From a virus, in the IMG/VR virus record IMGVR_UViG_3300034066_002053, positions 26,491 to 90,490 of that record: a DNA stretch of 64,000 bases; one strand, 5' to 3'. This document shows, piece by piece, positions 57,421-63,289 of the stretch. Positions within the stretch are counted from its first letter, which is position 1. Every line of letters begins with the position of its first letter. The notes under the pieces are model-generated. The model saw only the letters and a program-made list of their open reading frames with translations. It did not search any database and was not told the origin of the DNA. A program made the translations under genes and the position numbers.

Positions 57421-57449
57421 AGTATACCATATCGTCACGTTGCACACAA
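57421..57449 (-). promoter_or_regulatory. Weak leftward promoter
   Basis: TTGTGT, 17 bp, TATACT; GACGATA in spacer. Confidence 0.5.
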
Positions 57450-57501
57450 ACCCTTGAGGACAGATAACTTACAAACGTAACCGGACTCTCACCACCGTTT
57501 A

Positions 57502-57645
57502 CTATTCTTTGACAACCTCCTTTAGTTTTTTAGTAATATTGTCGAACGTTTTATGAACTGCGCCCGTAACAGTATAGTCTTTCATATATGCCTTGATAGC
57601 ATCTATTAGTTTCCAAGCTTCTTGTTTACTAATATCAATTTCCAT
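57502..57645 (-). CDS. Helical micro-protein, 47 aa
   Basis: DISKQEAWKLIDAIKAYMKD then FDNITKKLKEVVKE. Its ATG overlaps the TAA of the interrupted gene upstream. Confidence 0.6.
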   Translation of the reverse strand: MEIDISKQEAWKLIDAIKAYMKDYTVTGAVHKTFDNITKKLKEVVKE

Positions 57646-57818
57646 TAGTTCTCCACATAAGAGTTGTCAAAACTTTGAAATAGACCAGAAACATCTTCTT
57701 CAGAGTAAGGTCAGACAGAAGGAAGTCCAAAAGCTTTTCTATTTTTAATAGTTTCGCTCATATGTTCCAGAGCATCCAAGATTATTTCCATATCATGTTT
57801 TTCGATATAATAATTCAT
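57645..57818 (-). pseudogene. Small gene with in-frame TGA
   Basis: From ATG 57818, 35 codons (IEKHDMEIILDALEHMSETI...GLPSV) reach TGA at 57711-57713, and the same frame goes on coding-like for 21 codons (PYSEEDVSGLFQSFDNSYVE, N) to a TAA that overlaps the next ATG in the usual TAATG way. Interpretations: a nonsense mutation, readthrough (TGA followed by C), or an assembly error. Confidence 0.5.
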
Positions 57819-57819
57819 A

Positions 57820-58023
57820 TTAGTTCTCCAGAATATCAGGGTAGTAGTCAGAGATTTGATCTTCCAACATTTTATTAGTCAAACCCTCTTTATTATCTCT
57901 CAACATATCATAAGCAAAAGTCCACAGAGTATTAAAGTCCATGTCATCCAAAAGTCTGTGACAATAGATGTTAGTAATATCCTGTCGATTTTCATCAGTT
58001 ACAATAATTTTTTCTTTCTGCAT
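57820..58023 (-). CDS. Hypothetical phage protein, 67 aa
   Basis: NIYCHRLLDDMDFNTLWTFA and MLEDQISDYYPDILEN; paralogue of 56385-56639. ATG 58023 after GGGAG. Confidence 0.6.
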   Translation of the reverse strand: MQKEKIIVTDENRQDITNIYCHRLLDDMDFNTLWTFAYDMLRDNKEGLTNKMLEDQISDYYPDILEN

Positions 58024-58144
58024 CACAAAGGGCTCCCGGTTTTTGCCTGACTATAAGACTATATAACAAAATCTAACTAACTTTATCTATTGAGAATAAA
58101 TCTCAACTATTAGTCGCTTTGTTACTATCGTTGTTACACTGTTC

Positions 58145-58173
58145 AGTATACCACACTCTGCAACTTGACGCAA
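58145..58173 (-). promoter_or_regulatory. Promoter of 57820-58023 run
   Basis: TTGCGT, 17 bp, TATACT. Confidence 0.5.
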
Positions 58174-58227
58174 CTGGTTGAAACATAAGAACTTAGGAAC
58201 AGAGTAGCTTGTTACTATTGACATAAT

Positions 58228-58276
58228 TCTCGCTGACTAACAGCAACGGCAGCAAATCCGCTGGATTAGGCGAGAC
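58228..58276 (-). repeat. Dispersed repeat family 1, copy R5
   Basis: TCTCGCTGACTAACAGCAA...AAATCCGCTGGATTAGGCGAGAC. Confidence 0.7.
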
Positions 58277-58358
58277 AAATGAATATAATCCTATCTTTAC
58301 ATTATTCATTATTATTTTAACCTAACCCTTTGCCCAGTAACCACTTACGTCCACATAC

Positions 58359-58387
58359 AGTATATCGTCATCGTAACCCATTGCCAA
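58359..58387 (-). promoter_or_regulatory. Leftward promoter in non-coding stretch
   Basis: TTGGCA, 17 bp, TATACT, ACGATGACGATA in spacer. No gene directly follows; the transcript would include R5. Confidence 0.5.
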
Positions 58388-58417
58388 CAGCCAACTTATG
58401 AGATTCTTTTACTAAAT

Positions 58418-58508
58418 TGACGCAAGTCGTTGGTATCAAATAACTTAGAGAAATTTCGGGCGCCCCGGCTTGTCGTAAGTCCTTTGAGCATAAGGGTTTG
58501 CGTCAAGT
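58418..58508 (-). repeat. Dispersed repeat family 2, copy A
   Basis: Plus strand: CAAGTCGTTGGTAT...AACTTAGAGAAATTTCGGGCG-type GC core, then TTGTCGTAAGTCC and TAAGGGTTT. Closed by TTGACGCAA / TTGCGTCAA inverted arms. Confidence 0.65.
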
Positions 58509-58518
58509 GATCTAGACA

Positions 58519-58555
58519 CAAAAAAGAACCGCCACCCATTGCTGAGTGGCGGCTC
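58519..58555 (-). terminator. Rho-independent terminator after DUF932 gene
   Basis: 10-bp stem GAGCCGCCAC / GTGGCGGTTC then TTTTTTG on the minus strand. Confidence 0.9.
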
Positions 58556-58580
58556 CCGTGTCAACCCCTATTGCGAGGGA

Positions 58581-59531
58581 TTAGAGTGCTTGAGCGAACT
58601 GCATGGCCTTTTCCAGAGCCTTGGTGTTGTCGTTCGCGTTCAGTCCGAACCACAGGCTGTCGAGCCGATTATCTTCGGTGCGACCCTTATTGTAATTCAG
58701 ATACTCGTTGTAGCCGTTATACGCGGCCCACCACGTTCCACGCACACCCGTTGCACTCTGTTTCGGGCCTTCGACCAGAGCCAGAATCTCGTCCATAATG
58801 TTACGGGTGCGAGTCTTGATCTGATCGTCCGGCGTACCGTCAATGTCGAGCATCACCTTGACATAGCGACGAACGTCGGCCTGATTGAAGTTCTTCGACG
58901 CGAGGAACTTGAACTGTTCCGCAGTCGCCTCAAACTCCATGTTGATATTGTCCATAATATCTCGCACATTTTCCAGATTGGTCTTGCTGGAACGTGTGTG
59001 ACGAATACGGATCAACTTGGAACCACTAGCCTTGCTATGGGCCATCGCCATAGTGTTAGCACACACAACGCGGATCGGCGTGTAGCCAACCCGGATAGCG
59101 GTCGTGCCATCGTGCGAGTTGCTGAGAAGAATGAACTTCCCAACCTCGTCACCCTTCACGATCTCGCTGTTGTCGCGGTTCAGTTGGGCCAGAACCCAAA
59201 CTTTCTGACCGCTGTGGAGCGAACCGGCAGTATGCAATGCACACTCGCCAGCGTCCAGAAACGGCTGGAACCAATCGAACGCCTCGCTGTTTTGTAGCGG
59301 GGTGTATCGCGGGCCGACAACGCCCAAAATGCTGTCATCGGTCTTGCGATAGGTCGCACGGGCCGGAACGGGTTGCCCGTCCACCGTGACCAAATCCTTC
59401 AGACCAACTTCCCAATCCAAACCGGCGGCAGTCATCGCCTCCGAAACCGTGGGAGCCTCGTCGAGCTTATTGCCCAGACCGTGCCACGGGGTCGCACCAA
59501 CAAACATCATCTGTTCAACTGCATGAGCCAT
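58581..59531 (-). CDS. DUF932 family protein (GC-rich)
   Basis: 316 residues from ATG 59531 (AAAGGGATG). HAVEQMMFVGATPWHGLGNK, GVVGPRYTPLQN, GDEVGKFILLSNSHDGTTAI and VVCANTMAMA match the phage/plasmid DUF932 family. The gene is far more GC-rich than flanks, and its promoter and terminator form a closed single-gene unit, so it looks recently acquired. Biochemical role of the family is not established. Confidence 0.9.
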   Translation of the reverse strand: MAHAVEQMMFVGATPWHGLGNKLDEAPTVSEAMTAAGLDWEVGLKDLVTVDGQPVPARATYRKTDDSILGVVGPRYTPLQNSEAFDWFQPFLDAGECALHTAGSLHSGQKVWVLAQLNRDNSEIVKGDEVGKFILLSNSHDGTTAIRVGYTPIRVVCANTMAMAHSKASGSKLIRIRHTRSSKTNLENVRDIMDNINMEFEATAEQFKFLASKNFNQADVRRYVKVMLDIDGTPDDQIKTRTRNIMDEILALVEGPKQSATGVRGTWWAAYNGYNEYLNYNKGRTEDNRLDSLWFGLNANDNTKALEKAMQFAQAL

Positions 59532-59574
59532 AATCATCCCTTTCGTGTTGCTGTTCAATCGTTCTTATGCACTG

Positions 59575-59603
59575 ATTCTACACTATATTATCGGCAGTGT
59601 CAA
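59575..59603 (-). promoter_or_regulatory. Promoter of DUF932 gene
   Basis: TTGACA, 17 bp, TAGAAT. GCCGATA in spacer; CCAAAG box 7 bases upstream. Confidence 0.88.
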
Positions 59604-59625
59604 GCGAAAACTTTGGAAAAATTCC

Positions 59626-59714
59626 GCAGGTCGTAAGTGGTTGGCAGATAAGGACTTACGGCGACCGGGGCCGCCCCGCCTTGTCCTAAGTCTTTGGCTG
59701 GTAAGGGTTTAGGA
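59626..59714 (-). repeat. Dispersed repeat family 2, copy B
   Basis: GGTCGTAAGTGG...GGACTTACGGCGACCGGGGCCGCCCC...CTTGTCCTAAGTC...GTAAGGGTTT. Runs into the last 30 bases of the phosphoribosyltransferase gene. Confidence 0.7.
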
Positions 59715-60189
59715 TGATCGTCCCAAACTGCTTCTCAAAATATTTAGAATTAGAAGCATTGAAAGCACACTCCTCACCAAGATAGAAATATGCCCCGATA
59801 CACTTTGCTCTTGGAGTATCGTCATTGATACTATCCATAATATGTTTGATAGTATTTCCAGAACAAATCAAATCATCAATAATAACGTATCGAGATGGAG
59901 TAACGCCTTCAATAAAAAATTCGCTATATCGTTTTTCATCCTTGCGAACGATAATAATATTTTTATTAAGAATCTCTGCAATCTGTGGCACTACCATCAA
60001 ACCACTTACGCCACAACAGGCAATGCTATCAAAATCATTCTCAATCTTACGCAGAGAGCAGATAGCCTTGATAATCACACCATTCCTATATTTGTGATTT
60101 AACACTCGGCTAGTATGAGCAGCCCCTTGAATTATCTTGCCGTCTGGGGTACGCCGAAAATCATCAAGCTCTTGCTGAAAAGCGTTCAT
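59686..60189 (-). CDS. Type I phosphoribosyltransferase-like protein
   Basis: 167 residues. YVIIDDLICSGNTIKHIMDS is the PRPP loop; FDSIACCGVSGLMVVPQIAE precedes it. Family members salvage bases or nucleotides. The last codons lie inside repeat copy B. Confidence 0.75.
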   Translation of the reverse strand: MNAFQQELDDFRRTPDGKIIQGAAHTSRVLNHKYRNGVIIKAICSLRKIENDFDSIACCGVSGLMVVPQIAEILNKNIIIVRKDEKRYSEFFIEGVTPSRYVIIDDLICSGNTIKHIMDSINDDTPRAKCIGAYFYLGEECAFNASNSKYFEKQFGTIILNPYQPKT

Positions 60190-60191
60190 AA

Positions 60192-60276
60192 AGTGTGTGG
60201 TCGGATTTGAACCGACAATCCCGATAAGAAAGAAAGGAATTAAGAATAGGGTCTAGTCCCACCTAGATGCACACAC
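60192..60276 (-). tRNA. tRNA-like gene with enlarged anticodon loop
   Basis: Acceptor GTGTGTG / CACACAC, D arm TCTA-GGTGGGAC-TAGA and T arm GTCGG-TTCAAAT-CCGAC are good. The anticodon stem CCTAT / ATCGG has a mismatch and a 20-base pyrimidine-rich loop in place of 7. A second tRNA-like gene of this kind is at 18506. An alternative AATTCC / GGGATT pairing exists in the same region. Identity not assigned. Confidence 0.45.
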
Positions 60277-60282
60277 AAAAAA

Positions 60283-60459
60283 TCAATCTTCATCTTCCTC
60301 AATACTAGGATAATAGTTCTTGCCATAAGATGGAACCTCGTCATCTTCTTCCTCAAGATCATTCATCCAAGGTTCTTCATCCAGACCAAGATCCTCGGTA
60401 TTTTCTACCAATTCATCGTAGTCATAGTTATAGCCGTCATAGTAATCTTCATATCTCAT
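60283..60459 (-). CDS. Very acidic micro-protein, 58 aa
   Basis: RYEDYYDGYNYDYDELVENT, then DLGLDEEPWMNDLEEEDDE and PSIEEDED. AGGGAG ribosome site. An acidic DNA-mimic-like composition; role unknown. Confidence 0.6.
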   Translation of the reverse strand: MRYEDYYDGYNYDYDELVENTEDLGLDEEPWMNDLEEEDDEVPSYGKNYYPSIEEDED

Positions 60460-60483
60460 ATTTCTACTCCCTTTCTTACCTCT

Positions 60484-60511
60484 ATTCTACACCAACAATC
60501 GTCACTGTCAA
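60484..60511 (-). promoter_or_regulatory. Promoter of 60283-60459 run
   Basis: TTGACA, 16 bp, TAGAAT; GACGATT in spacer. -35 is adjacent to the end of tRNA-Lys. Confidence 0.85.
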
Positions 60512-60512
60512 G

Positions 60513-60585
60513 TGGGCCCTCGGGGACTCGAACCCCGAACCTATCGGTTAAAAGCCGAATGCTCTGCCAATTGAGCTAAAGGCCC
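60513..60585 (-). tRNA. tRNA-Lys(UUU)
   Basis: 73 nt, GGGCCTT / AGGGCCC, loop CTTTTAA, D loop AATTGGCA, T loop TTCGAGT, discriminator A. Confidence 0.95.
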
Positions 60586-60591
60586 GCCTTA

Positions 60592-60768
60592 TTATTCGGT
60601 TACGGTAATTTCCTCGTAAGAATAACTTTGGATATTTTCGGTTGTAAAATCATACAGCTTGTCGAAAACATCGACCCAATCAAAATCCTCTTGCATAGAG
60701 AGAGTAATTTCGGCCAGAGATTTACCATCCTCAGTCAGAATATCATAGATGCGAAGGTTCTTCATCAT
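60592..60768 (-). CDS. Hypothetical protein, 58 aa
   Basis: Starts MKNLRIYDILTEDGKSLAEI and ends QSYSYEEITVTE. ATG 60768 or 60765 after AAGGAAAG. Directly before tRNA-Lys in the transcript. Confidence 0.6.
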   Translation of the reverse strand: MMKNLRIYDILTEDGKSLAEITLSMQEDFDWVDVFDKLYDFTTENIQSYSYEEITVTE

Positions 60769-60790
60769 CACTTTCCTTTCTTGTTCCAAC

Positions 60791-60819
60791 AGTCTACCAT
60801 ACCAATATCGTCCTGTCAA
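60791..60819 (-). promoter_or_regulatory. Promoter of 60592-60768 and tRNA-Lys
   Basis: TTGACA, 17 bp, TAGACT; GACGATA in spacer; CTTAAAG box 9 bases upstream. Confidence 0.85.
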
Positions 60820-60837
60820 CACCCAAAACTTTAAGAT

Positions 60838-60887
60838 TCTCGCTGACTATCGCCAAGACCACCAAATCCGTAGGATTAGCAGAAACA
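60838..60887 (-). repeat. Dispersed repeat family 1, copy R6
   Basis: TCTCGCTGACTATCGCCAA...AAATCCGTAGGATTAGCAGAAAC. Starts 3 bases after the tRNA-Glu 3' end. Confidence 0.7.
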
Positions 60888-60889
60888 AA

Positions 60890-60961
60890 TGACCCCACTG
60901 GGTTACGCTCCCAGGTCTCCGGCGTGAAAGGCCAGCGTACTAACTACTATACTATGGGGCC
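60890..60961 (-). tRNA. tRNA-Glu(UUC) with switched elbow bases
   Basis: 72 nt. GGCCCCA / TGGGGTC, anticodon stem CTGGC / GCCGG with loop CTTTCAC. T stem CTGGG / CCCAG is perfect but the loop is AGCGTAA (no UU at 54-55), and the D loop AGTAGTTA has AG where GG is normal. All stems pair, so degeneration is unlikely. Confidence 0.85.
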
Positions 60962-60996
60962 GCACTCGCAACTCAAACATCAGCCTCCGATTAGCA

Positions 60997-61025
60997 ATCA
61001 TACATCTGTTATCGGCAGTTGTCAA
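60997..61025 (-). promoter_or_regulatory. Promoter of tRNA-Glu
   Basis: TTGACA, 17 bp, TATGAT; GCCGATA in spacer; TCTAAAG box 7 bases upstream. Confidence 0.8.
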
Positions 61026-61029
61026 GGCC

Positions 61030-61122
61030 AGCCTTTAGAAAATCCTAAGTCTTTATGGTACAAGCACTTACGTCGAAGGCGGTCCGCCACATTTGTTCTA
61101 AGTCCTTTCATACCAACAACTT
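61030..61122 (-). repeat. Dispersed repeat family 2, copy C
   Basis: CCTAAGTCTTTATGGTACAA...ACTTACGTCG...GGCGGTCCGCC...GTTCTAAGTCC. Between tRNA-Tyr and the tRNA-Glu promoter. Confidence 0.65.
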
Positions 61123-61124
61123 AG

Positions 61125-61206
61125 TGGTAGATGCTGGATTCGAACCAGCGAAGGCAATGCCAGCAGATTTACAGTCTGCCCTCGTTGTCCACTTGAGTAA
61201 TCTACC
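61125..61206 (-). tRNA. tRNA-Tyr(GUA)
   Basis: 82 nt. GGTAGAT / ATCTACC, loop CTGTAAA, a short class II variable arm, T loop TTCGAAT, discriminator A. Confidence 0.93.
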
Positions 61207-61210
61207 TAAA

Positions 61211-61297
61211 CGGCTGGAACAGGATTCGAACCTGTGGACGGTTTTAATCGTCACATCTTTAGCAAAGATGCGCATTAGACCACTCTGCCATCCAGCC
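61211..61297 (-). tRNA. tRNA-Ser(GCU)
   Basis: 87 nt. GGCTGGA / TCCAGCC, loop TTGCTAA, long variable arm (GACG...CGTC), T loop TTCGAAT, discriminator G. Its 5' 23 bases overlap the end of the HNH gene. Confidence 0.93.
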
Positions 61298-61976
61298 TCA
61301 GTTCTTTTCTATTAGTATTTATCCCGTATTCTTTTGCCCATTTTCTTACAGCATTATCTGATACGTCAAATATTGCAGCAGTTTGTGTCCAATTATTCTT
61401 TATAAGTAACGCTATTAATTCTTCTTTTGATGGTCTTTCTTTTACTTTTCTTCTATTTATTTTTGCACAAGTATATGAGCAGTATTTTTTATTGTATGTA
61501 TTATTGTAACAAACAACACATGCATTGTATTGTTTTTTTTGTTTTTTTCTAGAGATAGACGATTCTAGATCTACTGCTCTATAGGTCTGTTGTTTTATAT
61601 TAGTTCTAGATTCTTTATATCCATTTAACTCTTCATGTAGTTCTCTATGACAGTTAGAGCATAACAATAAACACTTATCCGCTTCTTGTGTTAATTTTTT
61701 CCAACTCTGAGTATTTCCATTACTAGACAATCCAAAATCTTTTTCGTTTGGATCCTTATGATGGAAATCTAAAGCTGAAACGCACTTATTATAACCGCAC
61801 TTTTCACACTTTCCACCCTTATAGTCTACTAAATCTTTTTTGAGTCTTTTTCTTTTTCTACTAACAGCATCCATCCTGCATTTAGTACAACGATAATATC
61901 CTCTATTTTCCAGAATAAACTTTACATCACCATGATGTTTACAGTTTCTAGTTATATACCTATCTTTATTTTCCAT
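61275..61976 (-). CDS. HNH homing-type endonuclease between tRNA-Asn and tRNA-Ser
   Basis: 233 residues. CEKCGYNKCVSALDFHHKDP and LLCSNCHRELHEEL form the HNH core, then zinc pairs CVVC/CSYTC, and a C-terminal HTH (NNWTQTAAIFDVSDNAVRKW). The last codons ELRLDGRVV are written in the tRNA-Ser 5' end. Paralogue of 18590-19165. Confidence 0.87.
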   Translation of the reverse strand: MENKDRYITRNCKHHGDVKFILENRGYYRCTKCRMDAVSRKRKRLKKDLVDYKGGKCEKCGYNKCVSALDFHHKDPNEKDFGLSSNGNTQSWKKLTQEADKCLLLCSNCHRELHEELNGYKESRTNIKQQTYRAVDLESSISRKKQKKQYNACVVCYNNTYNKKYCSYTCAKINRRKVKERPSKEELIALLIKNNWTQTAAIFDVSDNAVRKWAKEYGINTNRKELRLDGRVV

Positions 61977-61994
61977 GACCTATTTTTCTAAAAG

Positions 61995-62066
61995 CTGTGG
62001 GAACTGGTTCTGCCCCAGTATCTTACACTTTAACAGAGTGCCGCATTACTGTTATGCTATCCCACA
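61995..62066 (-). tRNA. tRNA-Asn(GUU) with switched elbow bases
   Basis: 72 nt. TGTGGGA / TCCCACA, D stem GCAT / ATGC, loop CTGTTAA. T stem ACTGG / CCAGT is perfect with loop GGCAGAA; the D loop AACAGTA has AG, not GG. Discriminator G. HNH gene begins 18 bases downstream. Confidence 0.85.
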
Positions 62067-62137
62067 ATGGTATGTCTTGATCGTTATACCATATAATACA
62101 CCAAAGTTCGATTTTTAATCTGTTTTTCAATTAAATA

Positions 62138-62210
62138 ATCCGCGGGGTGGATTTGAACCACCACTCAGCTGATCCAAAGTCAGCCGCTTTGCCAGTTAAG
62201 CTACCGCGGA
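62138..62210 (-). tRNA. tRNA-Gln(UUG)
   Basis: 73 nt. TCCGCGG / CCGCGGA, loop CTTTGGA, D loop with GG, T loop TTCAAAT, discriminator U. Confidence 0.93.
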
Positions 62211-62215
62211 ACAAG

Positions 62216-62288
62216 AGCCAGTGGCAGGAGTTGCACCCGCGACATTCAAATTACAAATTTGACGCTCTGCTGACTGAGCTACACTGGC
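62216..62288 (-). tRNA. tRNA-Thr(UGU) with switched elbow bases
   Basis: 73 nt. GCCAGTG / CACTGGC, loop TTTGTAA, T stem GCGGG / CCTGC with loop TGCAACT; D loop AGTCAGCA has AG in place of GG. Discriminator U. Confidence 0.87.
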
Positions 62289-62338
62289 ATACTACTAATT
62301 ATACTCAATAGTCCCCATTCTCGCAAGCCCTGCGATTT

Positions 62339-62713
62339 TCAGCGGATCGGGTTCGGGTTCGCTTGGGGCGATTGTCCATAACGGTATGACGGTGTTCCTT
62401 GTGACCCGTAGGAACTTGCCACTGCGGTCGAACCTTGATTTTGATATGGTTGCGTTTGGGTCGCATATCGTCGTTGTTGTGGAGCGTAATCATGCCATTG
62501 TCCATTTTCGTGTAAGTAGAAAACCTTGTCAATATTAGGATCGTAAGCCATCAGACAGTATTGTACCGGATAAACTGGCTTTGTCAATACTTGTTTTTGC
62601 TCTTGTGAAGGATGACGCAAAGGTGGAATTTTTATATCACCCTTTTGGTAGTCCTTAACCCCATTATACGCCAGACCCACCACAGCAATCAATATCCCAA
62701 TCCACTGGATCAT
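62339..62713 (-). CDS. Membrane-anchored Gln/Tyr-rich protein, 124 aa
   Basis: ATG 62713 after GGGCGAG. Helix IQWIGILIAVVGLAYNGVKD, a middle with YDPNIDKVFYLHENGQWHDY, then a low-complexity QPYQNQGSTAVASSYGSQGT tail. Role unknown. Confidence 0.6.
   Translation of the reverse strand: MIQWIGILIAVVGLAYNGVKDYQKGDIKIPPLRHPSQEQKQVLTKPVYPVQYCLMAYDPNIDKVFYLHENGQWHDYAPQQRRYATQTQPYQNQGSTAVASSYGSQGTPSYRYGQSPQANPNPIR
62560..62587 (-). promoter_or_regulatory. Promoter upstream of tRNA-Thr and tRNA-Gln
   Basis: TTGACA, 16 bp, TACAAT, inside 62339-62713; the next RNA genes leftward are the Thr and Gln tRNAs. Confidence 0.6.
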
Positions 62714-62801
62714 TCTCTCGCCCTTTGTTGATTCCCTTCTCGTTCTCATATCCTTATTATCGACCAATCACCACCCTAAACTTTAGGAGTTTTCTGGAAT
62801 T

Positions 62802-62892
62802 TCTCTAAGTCCGCATCCTGCAACAACTTACGTCAAATCCGGCCGCCCCCGCTCGCCCTAAGTGCTTATGCAGTAAGGGTTTGCGGAAAGTG
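62802..62892 (-). repeat. Dispersed repeat family 2, copy D
   Basis: CTAAGTCCGCATCCTGCAAC...ACTTACGTC...CCGGCCGCCCCC...GCCCTAAGTGC...AGTAAGGGTTTGCGG. Follows the stop of 62893-63057. Confidence 0.7.
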
Positions 62893-63057
62893 TTACATAT
62901 CCACTTCTGTCCTAATATACTCCATATCCTTCTCACACTTTGTGCAAAAGGGTTCGCCATTTTCGGAATAGAACCAAGGTTCAACATAAACTAGATTATC
63001 ACAATCTGCACATTCCCACAAGTGCCTTACTTTTTTATCGTCTATTTTTGTCCACAT
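62893..63057 (-). CDS. Zinc-ribbon micro-protein, 54 aa
   Basis: CADC and CTKC pairs 26 residues apart with WFYSENGEPF between. TAATG coupling with the upstream gene. Role unknown. Confidence 0.65.
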   Translation of the reverse strand: MWTKIDDKKVRHLWECADCDNLVYVEPWFYSENGEPFCTKCEKDMEYIRTEVDM

Positions 63058-63287
63058 TATTCAATACTCCATCCGGCATCTTTGAGAATATGAGTAGTAT
63101 GCAACACACAAGTTAATCCATCAGCATTTGTATAGTTTCTATATCCGCGTTCATCAAGGTAGATATGTTCATCCAGCGTGTCGTTTTCATTTGTTTCCCA
63201 TATAGCATCCATCGCAGCATCCCTCGGACATTTGTTGCAGGAATAAATTAGTTCTAGTGTCCCACATTTGATATAATACTTTGCCAT
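63057..63287 (-). CDS. Conserved-looking small protein, 76 aa
   Basis: YYIKCGTLELIYSCNKCPRD and LDEHIYLDERGYRN are like a recurring phage pattern in which 'Y.ikcg.l.......p..AA..a' precedes 'D..iyvdErG'. Role unknown. Confidence 0.65.
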   Translation of the reverse strand: MAKYYIKCGTLELIYSCNKCPRDAAMDAIWETNENDTLDEHIYLDERGYRNYTNADGLTCVLHTTHILKDAGWSIE

Positions 63288-63289
63288 GA

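Larger units (their letters stand above)
57084..57501. other. Poorly coding stretch between 57083 and 57502
   Basis: Both strands show open frames but neither has convincing coding composition except a 23-codon leftward frame at 57170-57241. A leftward TATACT (57421-57426, TTGTGT at 17 bp) and a rightward TTGACA-17-TATATT (57321 on) are present. Content otherwise unexplained. Confidence 0.4.
58024..58580. other. Long non-coding stretch with repeats, promoters and terminator
   Basis: Holds repeat R5, a family 2 repeat copy, two leftward promoters (58145, 58359) and the terminator at 58519. No convincing ORF on either strand. Confidence 0.6.

Noticed and set aside
57124-57480. 118-codon plus-strand open frame
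   Set aside because: GTG start, no recognisable domain, low-complexity polar sequence and composition unlike neighbours; kept only as part of the unexplained stretch.
44416-57818. Genome-wide stop-codon reassignment
   Set aside because: TAG, TGA and TAA all end many well-delimited genes here; the two exceptions are local.
58539-59297. Long plus-strand open frame opposite the DUF932 gene
   Set aside because: GC-rich codons on the true gene leave few stops on the other strand; the minus-strand product has a clear family match.
62305-62532. Basic 75-codon frame overlapping 62339-62713
   Set aside because: Shadow of the low-complexity tail in another frame; no ribosome site.
62805-62987. 60-codon minus-strand frame at the D repeat
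   Set aside because: Lies out of frame in the zinc-ribbon gene 62893-63057, which has coupling and Cys pairs.
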